Below are positions 1 through 13,181 of a DNA stretch of 64,000 nt, piece after piece. Made by a program: the position numbers and the translations under genes. The stretch is from Mansonella perstans (lineage: Eukaryota > Nematoda > Chromadorea > Rhabditida > Onchocercidae): assembly GCA_037074765.1 (NCBI GenBank), contig JBAMDO010000574.1, positions 310,001 to 374,000 of the forward strand, in the 5' to 3' direction. Numbering within the stretch: the first letter of the stretch is position 1; each line of letters starts with the position of its first letter. Below the pieces are notes generated by a model. It searched no databases, had not been told where the DNA came from, and saw only the letters and a program-made list of their open reading frames with translations.

Positions 1-72
1 TCTTTTTATGGATATTGCTTCATTTTTAAGGTCAGTTCTTTCGCTGTTAACTACACTGTTGAGTATGTTTGA

Positions 73-1225
<1,153 letters not shown>

Positions 1226-1681
1226 CTGATATAACGGAGTCACTTCTGATAGAGTAACTACTGACAAAAGATTTCGAGTTTCTAATGGGGATCTTTTTGT
1301 ACTTGTTAGTCTCGGCTATTTACATTCATATTTTTACATCCTCATATTATCATGAAATGCTATTTTTAATGTTTCTCGTTGAGATTACTTTATCCTGTAA
1401 CGATTACTGAATATTGTGAATGAATTTATTCTTGGAAAAAAAGAAAAAATTCTCGTAATTCATTGGTGCGCATCTTGTTGGTCCCTGATGAATTTGCATT
1501 CGAAGCGAGCCTAATTTTTATATCTGTTTCCATACATGAATAGATACACTATCTTCCTCAGAATGGCATTCTAACTCAGTTTTATTTTTCTGTCCAATTA
1601 CTTCTCACTTGTAAATTTTTAAGTTCTGCTTCATTATAATAGTATGGTTTTTGGAACTGTTCTGCTTGATTATAGCACTGT

Positions 1682-1818
1682 GCTGCATACTTTTTCTTAA
1701 GGGAAGAATTTATCTCTCTATAAAGATTATTTTTTGGGATTTTTGAAAGTTCGAACTCTGACTGCAATTTCACTGCATATTTTTTCTGAAAGGAAGGATT
1801 TATCTCTTTTTAAAGATT
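1682..1818 (+). repeat. Two-copy degenerate direct repeat
   Basis: The stretch at 1682-1728 recurs with a few mismatches at 1772-1818, an offset of 90 bp. Both copies share the core GGAAG(A/G)ATTTATCTCT followed by AAAGATT. It is non-coding and lies downstream of the SRPK gene. Confidence 0.6.
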
Positions 1819-2800
1819 TGTTTGATCCATCGCTATATTGAGATGCGGAGTAATTGCATTTCATCTTAAGATAGAATTTATTGGATTTTTGGAGCTAAAA
1901 ATTATTTGTTCTTTTTTTTTAATAAAATAAGAAGGAGACAGCATCTCATATCCTTTATGATACTTACAGTTCATACTTTCAACAAGAAATGTTACAATGC
2001 ATACTTGTTTTGTAAACATACACTTATTTGTCGTATGTAACATTTCATATATTAAAAGTGATTGAAACATGCTTTAGGAAAGTATGTATTCTAATAAATA
2101 TGTAATAAAACGATATGAAAGAATTTTGATCAAAATACTCTCTTCATATTGACTTATTTGTTTAAGTATAACTAACTGTATGATGGAGTTACAATGAAGA
2201 ACATAAAATCAAATTAGGATATTTAAAAAAGAACATATTTCGAATCTCCTCTCCCTCGTCATTTATTTTTCGATATCTACAGGTGAGTTCATTTTTTTAT
2301 ATACCTTATGTTGTGTCTTAACAAAAAGTCTAATCCTAAAAAGCAAAGATTACTGCAGCTTTTTTTTTTTTTTTTGTGCAGAATCAAAAGTTTTTCGATT
2401 TCGATTTATCATTTGTTGTTATTTTTATCGTCGTTCGAGAGAATACTTAAGTGTACTCATACGTTTGGTGTGCGTGAATCTAACAACTTCAAATTTTCTT
2501 GTCTATTTTCACTTAGTACATCCTAAAGTTTATTATTGTAGCAAAATCATTCGATCCATTCTCATTTCCAATAGAGTATGCACACATAAACAATGTGCAT
2601 ATAATTAATATGTTATGATGATTATTGCGTTGAGAGATATTATATAAACAAATAAGTGAATTTTTTATTATCAAATAAAATCTGTTATATTCTTAAGGAA
2701 ATAAATTGTATGTAGAAATGGATTCACTACATGTAATTTTATTGAATGAATGGATGATTTAGCTAATTTTTTTCACTGTAAAACATTTCAAATATACAAG

Positions 2801-3165
2801 CTTGGAATTTGCTTCTCACTGCATGGGATGATGTTACTAAAAAGTTGATACCTGAAAATTTGCATTTTAATTTTAATCTCATCATCGCTTATAAATAATT
2901 CTAACATGATTATATCGATCAGTGTATGCTTATTTTATTTGTTGTGGATTCACAGCGTTCGTTTGGTTGTTACTATTTAACATGGCGTAGAATTTAGTTC
3001 TCATCTGCATGGATATTTACTGAAAAGCTGATACCTAGAAATTTGCATTTTAATTTTAATCTTACCATCTCCCATAAACTAAGCATATTGATTAATATAT
3101 TCATTCTTTATTTATTCATTCTTATAGATTCATAACGGTTGTTTGCTTTGTTACTGTTTGATTTG
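2801..3165 (+). repeat. Diverged tandem duplication, unit about 185 bp
   Basis: Copy 1 (about 2801-2985) and copy 2 (about 2986-3165) match over their length in the same order. Shared blocks: CTCACTGCATGG / CTCATCTGCATGG; AAAAG(T/C)TGATACCT; then AAATTTGCATTTTAATTTTA (2858 and 3041 region); and GATTCA-A-CG-T-GTTTG near the end. An old local duplication with no coding potential. Confidence 0.65.
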
Positions 3166-3482
3166 TTTGGAAATGTTTGCTTTTTTTTCACATTTTACAT
3201 TTCATCTTCATATCATTGAGTTCAAGAAAGTTCGAAATAGAGATATGGCTGTCGTTATCAATGAAAAAAAAAAAAAAATGATTTGAATTTCTCATTTTAA
3301 TCCTAAATTAATCCTAAATATAATTGACTACTTCATTTCAATTTTTATCTTTCTAAATGTTCATTGCTTTTGGCTAGCTAACCTACTGTTTCAATAACAA
3401 AAACACTGCATAAGCATTATTTATTCATAGTTCCACTTCAGAAATTCAATTAGCTACGTGTATTGTCTAAGCCTTCAACAGA

Positions 3483-3992
3483 TATCAATTCAACACGAAA
3501 CTTTGTCCGCTTCCTTCATATCAATTCAACACGAAACTTTCTTCATCTGTGGTGTGCATCATTTTGATTTTGGTTGCGCCAACAATAGATTTAAATTTCA
3601 CACAAACAAAATCAGATATTTCTTGCCGCTGCGAAGATCAAGTATTAAAATTTGATTTATACAAAAACAATAGAAAACATAGGAAATTTAATTCTGTGAT
3701 AGTTGTAGATTACTGAAAGGCTATTGCTGTTTTTAGTTTAGAATTTGATTGTTGTGATAGTAATACTTCTGTCATTAGCATTCAGTTATTTTATTCCGCT
3801 ACATCATCGCATTTAGTATATTTGTATACAACTGCAACAACTACTTCCGCAATTTTGATTCAACCATTCTGTAGCTTTTATTCTGATAATTAATTAACCT
3901 TTGTTCCTATCGCTTCTTAAGAAAGTTTATTAAAGCGATATGCATCATTTGATTTTGATTGCGCCAGCAATAGATTTGAATTTCACACACAA
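3483..3992 (+). repeat. Nested short direct repeats
   Basis: A 22-base unit beginning TATCAATTCAACACGAAAC occurs at 3483-3504 and again at 3519-3540 (36-bp period). A second unit of about 55 bp, containing GCATCATTTTGATTTTG then GCGCCAACAATAGATTT, occurs at about 3552-3611 and, with a few substitutions, at about 3938-3992. Function unknown. Confidence 0.6.
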
Positions 3993-4120
3993 TCATTTCT
4001 GCCATTTGTTGTGAAAGTTGACCAAAGCTGAACTGATTTCTATGATTTTATATGGCAACATATAGGCAATTCAATTATGTGTGAATATAGAAGAAGTAAA
4101 ACTGTTGACCTCTGTGTGTA

Positions 4121-4173
4121 ATCGATAGGCCTAATTTAGTAAGCCTTATGTACTGATCGATAGGCCTAATTTA
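4121..4173 (+). repeat. 18-bp direct repeat ATCGATAGGCCTAATTTA
   Basis: Perfect copies at 4121-4138 and 4156-4173 (35-bp period), about 370 bp upstream of the next gene's first coding exon. Each copy contains the palindromes ATCGAT and AGGCCT. This could be a promoter element or chance duplication; the sequence alone does not decide. Confidence 0.5.
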
Positions 4174-4509
4174 ATGTACGTTCTTTTGCAACTATGTCAC
4201 ATGGATTATCGAAGTATAGACGATGTAGTTACAATTGTTACATATTACGCGCAGATTTTGAGAAACGTTGCTAACGTGATAGTTATTGAGCTTAAGATCT
4301 GAGATCATACATTTCATACACTCCACTGTGGAGTCAGATTTCAAGTGCGTCACGTCGATTCTTGTTCCGGTAAAAGGTTCGAATAATTTGATGAAAGGAT
4401 AGTTGACACTTCTTGACGTATGATGCACGTTTTTTCATCAATATTTGAAATATTCATCATCAATATATGTTCAACATAGACATCGTTGTACATATACATC
4501 ACTTTTATG

Positions 4510-4520
4510 CATATTTCAGG
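4510..4520 (+). other. Probable spliced-leader trans-splice acceptor
   Basis: CATATTTCAG ends at 4519, 20 bases before the ATG at 4540. No plausible upstream coding exon was seen. In nematodes this arrangement usually marks SL addition. Inference from pattern only. Confidence 0.5.
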
Positions 4521-4539
4521 AAACTTGTTGAGTGATTGA

Positions 4540-7500
4540 ATGGATCGTTCGGTGAGTTATTACCATTTATTTCATATTTATATTTATCACTTTTCAAATT
4601 CTTATCATGTTATCATTATTTCATTTTTTTTGAATATTTCAATTTCATTTCAATTCCATTGTCTACCTCTCTAGGCGCAATTTCTCTACATCTCTTCTTT
4701 ATCATTGGGCATTTTCTAAATTTATAAAATTGCTTGTATTGATAAAAGAAAATAAACATTCCTGTGTCGTTGGATACATATATATTGTTCATTTTCAGAA
4801 GCTTTGGTGTCATGCATTTGTGAATGGCAGAGAATGCAACGAAACTTTCGATACTTGCAATGAATTTGAGGAACACTTTTGTCAGAAACATCTTGATTTG
4901 ACATTATTTGCTTGTGGTGGTAAGGGATGTACGGCTAAATTTGGAACAGTATTGCAAATTTTTCGCCATCTAACGATCTGTAAACGTCCAGGCAAAAAGG
5001 TTAATCGGTTTTTTTCCTTATACAATGACGAAAGTAATGCGGTGGTTTTTTTTTCAATTGAGTGGTTGTTTGAACATTTTCCATATAGCACTCAACACTT
5101 CGAGGTAAGTGAATGAGAGATGATAAGATTTAAAGAATAGAAATTCATTGTGCTTTTTAGCTTTAGTATTTGGACTTCATAAATTCATCAAACTTTTTTT
5201 TCCTTTCATCTACTTCTAAATTTACATAAGCAATGCAACTATTGGATTTTCAGATGAAACTATTGAAATATTCGGATCGTGATCTGGAAAGTTTGGCAGC
5301 ATTGGACGAGGCGAAGTTGCTAACACTGCAGTGCTATGTTAAAAGAGGTAATAGAAATAAAAAGCGAAATGCGAATAATATTGCTTCTTTTTTGAATCAA
5401 GAAAAGAAGCCTACTGTTTGTTTTCATCATTTCAGCAAAACCAGCAAGTGAATTAGTTGAAATTAATAGTGGTATAACAACTAAGCAAAGTAACGAATCA
5501 TATCGTCAGTGCTCATCCGGTAATTTCTTTTTTATAAATATTCCCGATATATTTCAAGTTGAGGATAGCAAGAGTGTTTCGACTCATTTTATATTTAAAT
5601 TTTTTTGATTTAGAAACTAAAAGCTAAATCAACAAAAATGACAACATAAGTTTAAAATAATTTTTGTCTAAAGTGAAAAGCAAATTTTCACTATATCCAA
5701 TCTTTTTTTTATAATCGAATCGGAATAACGCCCCTAGTGTATCTTGAAGTATTGAGAAGACTATATTAATCAAGTGTCAGTTGAGATTCTAAAAACTCAT
5801 AAGTTTTCCATTCTCTCTATAGCTAACAAATATCTTCCAGATGCATTTAAATTTGATTTAATTTAAAAGTCTCTGGAAAGTGGGATTTAAAGGTGTCATA
5901 ATGTAGTGATTCAGTACAGTGCAGAACTAAAAATCTTTTATGACTGAAAAAAAATTTTTGCATCACTAGCTATTATAATTGCTTTCTGTACATTAGTATT
6001 TGCAGATAGAATGGATTTCCGCAGTTCATTAGATGATGACGGAATTCACGTGTCGATAATCAAGCCATCTAAAATTCATCAAATAGAAGGTAAGATTGCA
6101 GTGTAAAAAGTGCCACGTTTATATGTGTATATGTTCATTTTTACAATGCATCAGATGCACATCTGATCAGTTTTGAATGATCCGGAAAAAATGGGGCAAT
6201 TCTGTAATGTATTTTTTTGCTTCATTTACTCGTTTAAAATCTGCATTTTTTTTTCTATTCATACTTAATATCATTCATTAGGGTGATTAAAATCAGATTA
6301 TGGTGATTGAAATTTATTGCAGATGTTGAACCTGGACCAAGCTTCTCAATAAAGGGACGTGCTGTTACATCAGCAAGACAGGCAGCATGGAGACTGAAGG
6401 AACAAATGCTGTTGGAAGAGAAAATGAAAAAAACGAGTGTAATGAAAATTTCCTATTACATAGCTGTTTAACACATCACTGAATGTTGGTTAAGGCATTA
6501 GAAAATACACTTTTTTTGGGCGTTTTTGCTTCAGAAATTAAAGTGTACTGAAGCTGATTAAGCCAAAAAATTTTTATCGAACTGTGTTTATCAGTATGAA
6601 TTTCAGAAACCATCCGAAAAGATTAACACAGGCACACAAGAGAAACAAAAGAAATTGCCAGTGAAAATAACTGACAAAACCCGCATTTCGGCTCTCATTG
6701 ACGATGATCCAAAACAAGCGGTAAATACATTTTTTTTGCAAAAAGTTTAATATCATCACTGTAATATTCATTGATTTGATTTAATAAAAATTCTGTGAAA
6801 TATATTCCTTCAATTAAGTTCTACATTTGATTGAGTGTCATCTATTTTTTTTATTTGTCTAGTTTTAGAGAAATAGATCGAGCCGTCTGCAAAAAGTGGA
6901 ATCGGGTATGCGAAATTTTGCCGTAGGTTAAATATTTCATTTTTTAGTGAAAAAATTATTTTGTCAGTCTTAGTTTTTTATTAGTCTACAGAAATATCTT
7001 TTAATAAATTCTTTTATGAAACAACGATGAATTATATACATCACAGGTAAGTGTGCTGTGTGCAGTAAGTATCAATACCGTAAAAGTCTTTTTTCTATTT
7101 TTTGCATCAGAATTCTTAGGAGTTTATAGTTTGTAGGACGAGTGAATCCAAATATGTCTTCCGAACCAAAACATATGATGCACGCTGAAAGAAGATTACA
7201 TTTACACTTGGACAAGATTCAAAACCCAGTAATCTTTCATTTAATGATAGCTAGAATCATTAGGACTATTCCTTTATGCAGTGTTTTGTACGTCTGAATA
7301 AGAAGCAAAGAATGAATGAAGGAGATTTGCCATGAGGACTAGTTATCATATCATTTTCCTGTTCACCGGATAATCATTATTATGTGAAACGTGTTCCATT
7401 TTCCTTCCTGTTTTCAAACTACACTATCAAATTGTTATTATAAACATATACTATGACATAAATTTATGCCGGATTTCCAGAGACTTAGCAGTACAGTTGA

Positions 7501-10399
7501 TCCACACTCTGAGATTTTGAGATTTTTATGTAATCTTTACAGTGTAAAGCAAAGAATTCACTATTCTTTAAAATAATTTTAGATATCAACAACTCAGAAA
7601 CAACCAAGAGTTTTTGAAAGTAGCCTTCCAGTTGGTCCTAATTGTCCTCCAAAAATTTGCGGTATGCAATTGACTTTTTCATTTACACATCAAAATTTTA
7701 GTTAAGCCCAAGCAAGAAGCACTTTTAATTCTTTACCATATTTTTTATTTTATGCATATGCAACAATATATTGAAAAGATTTATTATAGATTGTGTTTAT
7801 CATCTCTTATATTCTTTTGAATGTTACAGATGTATCACATTCACAGCTACCTTCATCTGGATTTTCACCAATTCGTCCTCCAGATTATTCGGGATTTACA
7901 AGAAATCCTATGACACATCCAGCACTTCATGAAATACCTCTTATTCTACCTATTTCACCACCAATTATTTCATCACCGCAAATTCCACTTGTAGAAGCAC
8001 CAGATAGTCAAAATAATTTTGCAAATCGTACACTCACGAGATCAGCATCTCAACCAGCATTGTTTTTTGATTCTGAAGGCGACGTACAACATAAACATGG
8101 CGATATAAATCCGCATGGGATTCAGCGAGCGGTAAGAATAAAATATATTTGGGATGTGAATAAGAGTTATGCTGATAAATAGAGAAGTCAGAAAAGCAAG
8201 GAAATATCGTAAATTTTTGCAGTGTCCTTTGCAGCAGTATTAGCCATTTTGACTTTAGAAGAAATTCTTAAATTTTGTGAAAAAGGGAAAGGTAGCTAAT
8301 AAAAATTCTTTGCTAATTTTTTGAAATTTTTTCAGAAAAAGCGAGGATTTCATAATGTGATGGAAACTTTGGAACACACTGGTCAGATAGATCTCGATGT
8401 CGTAAGCCTGTGAGTCATTTACTGTTTTTTGTTTGGAAAAAAAGGAAAATCTGGAAAACAGAATAGAAGACATTAAATCATTATCATTTTCCAGATTTTC
8501 TAAAAGACTGAGAGAACGCAAGTTTGAAGATCTGAAGATGGGCACATCGGAGGCTGATCAACTTCAACAACCAGCAGGTGATTCTATGCTTATTTGATAG
8601 AATTACGCAATTTTTTGCTCCCATTAGTATCATAAATTAACGATTGCTTTATTTTGCATGAACAAGTGGGTACTAATTAGAATAGCGGAGAAAATGTGTG
8701 TCTTATCTTACCATTTGTTTATCGGTTTCTTTCTGACTGAATATCAACCATAGGAAAATATCCAAAGAAAACTGAAACGTTAAAATCGAGTGTTAGACCG
8801 GAAGAAGCGCCTGCGGTGGAGGTCACAAATCCTATCGATATCACGTCGAACAAAGATTTCAGGGAAGAGGAAAATGAAGAGTATGCCTCTGTTCCTTTGA
8901 CACGAAAATTGGTTAAAATAGGAAAGATTTAATTTTGACTTAAACAACTGCAATATTTCGCCGAAATTTTTTATTAAAAATGAAGAAGAAATTAAAATTC
9001 AGGATTTGGAGCTTCTGGGATTTCCAGTTATATCCTAGACTTATTAGCGTTCTTAACTTATGACCTTTTAATAACATTGTAAGACAATGAACAAAATTTT
9101 TTGTACTTTTATTGATCGATGAAGCTTTTGACAGCAAAGTTGTTCGTGAAAAATTCGAAGTGATAAATTAGTTAGTTCACTGGAACTCTTAATTCAAAGA
9201 GTTCAGTAAGAACCAAGTGAAAATTATGTCATCTTTTGAACAACTCTACACGCGCGCTCAAATTTTTGTTGTTTTCTTTAACTTTGGGTTCATGGAGTTC
9301 ACGCATTTTTTAAATAATTATGAGTTCCACACAGGTGTGGTGAGAGCGTTCCAATTCTTTTAAATCTTTTCTCGGACAAAGAACCTGCGACGTCTGTATT
9401 ATTCGACCCACGAATAGCGCCAGAATCACTCACTGCAGTAAGAAATTTATTGGTTCTTTTCCAACTTTGAAATTTTGCAGAATTTAATTATGCCAGTTAA
9501 AGATTTAAAAAATCAGTATGATTTCTGTTATGTATCGTGTCTTCGTCATAGTTCATTTTCACCAACGTATTCTACTAATGTTCACGCACAATAAATAAAA
9601 AAATAATTGAAGAACATCGAGGATAAAGTTACTCAAAAAAAAAAAAAAAAAAAATGGAAATCTACAGAGGTTATAAAAGTTACCATGACTGATTAGAAAT
9701 TGATGAGAAACAGTAAATACTTGTTCTGTAAATCATACATTTAAAAATTACTTTCATCATCATTTTTCAGTTAATCATAAATGTTACCCAAGCTAAGAAG
9801 AATTAAATTCTAAGAATTTGTATATTTTTCTGTAATTGAGTAAAGGAAAAAACAAGAACCTTTTTGTGGCGTATTAGTGAAGTTAACACTGCCAATAACA
9901 TATAAGAGACTATCCATAGGTTGCAGAAACTATTCATTTTAAAAGATCCAATTAGCGTCAAAAAACCTGAAATAATCGTAGAAATCAAATAAAAAGTAAA
10001 GGAAGAAAATGAAACTAACTATTTGCTTCTAGTTTCGTTATATTATGTAGAACTTAGCATGTCAACTTCAGAAAACATCGACCGCGACAGAAAAATCTCA
10101 TACATCGAAAGAAAGTAATCAATTGTTTCGGTAAGACTTTCTTTTTCTGTAGTGATTCCCTTTTCCTACAAATTGTTGAGAAGTAATTTGTTGGAATTGT
10201 GGCATTTTTTCAAATTTTCATTTAAATGATCACATCGTTAAGCTAGCAATTAATGATTATACAAAAAAAAAAAAAAAAAAGAACATTTGCAGTTGAAAAC
10301 TTTTCTGTCCAATTGTCGAATCCAATTTTATATTTTTGGAGTGCATGTATATTTTAAAAATAAATTACATATTCTTTAAGGTCGAGAAGTCGAAGCTGA
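4540..10399 (+). CDS. Unknown protein: two N-terminal zinc-finger-like motifs and RS-repeat C-terminus
   Basis: I do not recognise this gene. Phases agree across 18 exons: 4540-4551, 4799-4999, 5063-5104, 5254-5347, 5436-5519, 6006-6089, 6323-6438, 6607-6720, 6869-6905, 7137-7228, 7583-7661, 7830-8131, 8336-8409, 8495-8577, 8754-8880, 9335-9437, 10072-10130, 10381-10399. They total 1722 nt (573 residues plus stop). After MDRS comes a motif with WCHAFVNGREC and HFCQKH (about residues 7-35), then a C2HC-like motif CGGKGC...FRHLTIC. The middle is charged, with a basic stretch SARQAAWRLKEQMLLEEKMK. The 7830 exon is proline/serine-rich (GFSPIRPPDYSG). The last coding exon is 19 nt, so the protein ends LFRSRSRS. 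A nuclear RNA- or chromatin-linked role would be a guess. The start is the first ATG after a TTTCAG acceptor. Confidence 0.75.
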
Positions 10400-12730
10400 A
10401 ATGCTTATTAAGTATCAAACAATACAAAAAGACTGTGGAATGTGAGCTAAAAATGGATAAAAAGAAGAGTTCACTTTATCGATGTTATAGAGAGTCTCAT
10501 TTCTTAATTCTTTAACAGTAGTTCTTTACCGATGTTATAGGCAGTCATTTTATTTGATTTAGTAAAAAATGATAGCCAACTACTGTAAATGTTTATTCTA
10601 TATAGAATAATAAACTTTTTTCTCGTATATTGTTACTGAGTTCTTATTTGATCATTTATTGCTCTTTGTTGTTGAAATAGTAAGCACTTTAAAATTTACT
10701 GATTAATTTGACTGATACTTTCAAACTCTTGCTTTTCTAGAAAAAATTTTTAAGTATTTTTGTTTCAACAAGTTATTAGACATATGTGACTATCAAGGAA
10801 AATGTTTCAAACATATCAGGTCATCCTGATATGTTTAAAATGTTGATTTGGTTAGATTTGAAATGTCGGTTTGGAGGAAGAGGAAAGAGAAGATGGATTC
10901 TGCAGAATGTTAGGTGTTATGTGATGTCTAAACAAATAACTTTTTTTGTACTTGTAATTTTTGTCCGTTTACTTCATGTGAATAAATCTCCATGTGAATA
11001 AAGATTGCTCATTTTTATTACTTTTATGCGAAAGAAAGAATGAATTTGTCATGATATTGTATTCTGAAATCATCAATTGGGCAAATTAAATCATTTGGGA
11101 CTTATTTATTCCTATTTTTGAAATAAGTCAAGTTGAAAATATCGTAAAATTTCATTTTTTGACTTTATCAATTGATAGTTTGATATTTTTGAAATTTGAT
11201 ACTTTTTGACTTTTCAGGGAAATAGTGAGAAGAGTAGTGGCAATGGTTAGATGAAATGTTAACTTTGAGGCATTGAAGCCATCTTACTTAACGATAATTT
11301 ATTGTTTCAAACAATTGCAAGTCATAAGGAATGAATGATTCAGAACTTAACTGTGTAACGTGTACTTTTAGCATGTATATGTTGTATTGGTTATCATTTA
11401 GAATTTTGTATATAAGTGTTTGTGTTATGATTCAGTGTTCCTTTCTGACAGAACAAAACGACTTTTACTGCTTGTGTTTGTGTCTGTTAAGAAAATAATT
11501 AGGCAGTGTATTATTAGACATCCTTTCTAAAATGCCAATTTAATGGATAACTTTGAAAAAAAAATTCAAGTGAAAAAAGATGAGAATGATTCAACAATGT
11601 TCAATCTTTTGTTTTCTTCTTTCAATAGCGGCACTTTAACCATACTTATTTGTTCAATTACTGAAGTTCACAAGCTTTTAATTACTTCGTCCAAATGTGC
11701 TAATTTATTATCACTTAATCATTGTTTATCATATAGGCTAGGGAAATAGAAGAATGTAATGCGTATTAGCTGAAAAATACGTAAATAAATCCATGGTTGC
11801 GATGAGAGGCATCGCTCGCATTGGTTAGTTTCTGCATAACAACAAGTAGGAATATAAAGGATCTGCATATGCTTCAATAATTCTGCATCATTATTTTTAT
11901 AAAATTTCATTCTATTTTTACATTTGTTATCTCAAAATTTCAGGAAATTTTTTCAATCTATAACTTAATTTTTATTACCAATAAATCATTATATCTTTTT
12001 TTAGACTTAGTTGATAAAAATTTTATCATTGAAGTATCAAGATGAATAGCAAGTACTTTGTAATTGAGAGGTTTGGATTATAGAAGATTTAGAGCCTACT
12101 ACTAGGAATCAAAGTATTGATTTTATTTTTTTTATTATTTTGCAATATTTATTAACTTAATACTTAATTTGATTGTATGTCGAGCATAAATCAAAAAAAC
12201 AACGTAACTTTTTTCTGATTACTTCAAGTATGGTATAAAAAGTTTTCAACACGTAATGCACGTAATTTGTCTGAAAATGTAAGATCGAAATTTCACATTG
12301 CAGTTCAGGCCATTGACCTTCACTCATTCTCTTTGCATCATTTAGACAGCCTCTGGCATTAGTGGAAAATGTCTGTGAAACTATGCAGTATTTGGTCAGT
12401 CGCTTTTTCTGCCTTTGTCATGTGGTTCTTTAATGGACTTGTCGTTAAACATAATCTTTCATTTTTTTTTTTTCTTTTCTTAAAATTTGACAATTAACTT
12501 TGTTTTAACAATTTCTAAATGATACTATACAAATTTCAGATTTTATAAAGATGTATTGTTGTTTTACAATGATTTTACATTGAATTATACAATAAGGTAA
12601 ACTCATATAGGCAATATATCACCAAAAACTCGAACTTACAAATATATTTTCATAATACAGTAGTAGGAAAATTCGATCTTTTTACCTTGAACTTAAAGCA
12701 ATAAATTGCCTAAAGTTGCACAATCTGCAT

Positions 12731-12894
12731 ACACATACACACATATGCACAGCCACACACATACATATGTACAGACACACACATACACACATATGTACAG
12801 CCACACACATACATATGTACAGACACACACATACACACATATGTACAGCCACACACATACATATGTACAGGCACACACATACACACATATATTG
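12731..12894. repeat. 48-bp tandem repeat of CA/CATATG type, about 3.4 copies
   Basis: The unit contains ACACACATACACACATATGT, then ACAGCC, then ACACACATACATATGTACAG. Copies: 12731-12774 (slightly shorter), 12775-12822, 12823-12870, partial 12871-12894. Because 48 is divisible by three it stays open in several frames on both strands, which produces spurious ORFs. Confidence 0.9.
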
Positions 12895-13101
12895 ACATAA
12901 ACAAATACCTATAGAGACCTAACAAGGTCCAACAACAAAATGCTATGCTCTCGATTTTTTTTTTTTTTTTTCATGCCTAACAACACTTGGCGGTCCATTG
13001 CTAAGACTGACATACTAACAACCAATCCTTAGTAATACAGATGCCATATTGCTGGATCCAACCGAATCAATTTCAAATATATGCCCTCGTCGTCAGCATC
13101 A

Positions 13102-13181
13102 TACATATACACATAATACACACACATACACACATACACACACACACACACACCCACATACACACACATACACATATATAT
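13102..13181. repeat. (CA)n / CATA microsatellite
   Basis: Near-pure alternating CA with CATA interruptions ending in a TATATA stretch. It lies 200 bp from the 48-bp repeat and may share its origin. Confidence 0.9.

Larger units (their letters stand above)
1226..4509. other. Gene-free interval with several degenerate direct repeats
   Basis: About 3.3 kb between the SRPK stop and the next gene. I found no exon with convincing splice sites and coding-like composition. The first few hundred bases are presumably SRPK 3' UTR. The rest is AT-rich and carries several short local duplications, listed separately where clear. Confidence 0.6.

Noticed and set aside
4616..4904. Minus-strand ORFs over the first zinc-finger exon
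   Set aside because: Shadow of the plus-strand exon 4799-4999, whose Cys/His spacing and splice phase support the plus reading.
8255..8545. 96-codon minus-strand ORF
   Set aside because: Antisense shadow across well-supported exons 8336-8409 and 8495-8577 and their introns.
12682..12925. Several overlapping ORFs on both strands with His/Thr or Cys/Val repeats
   Set aside because: They are translations of the 48-bp CA-rich tandem repeat; no start context, splice sites or non-repeat coding sequence.
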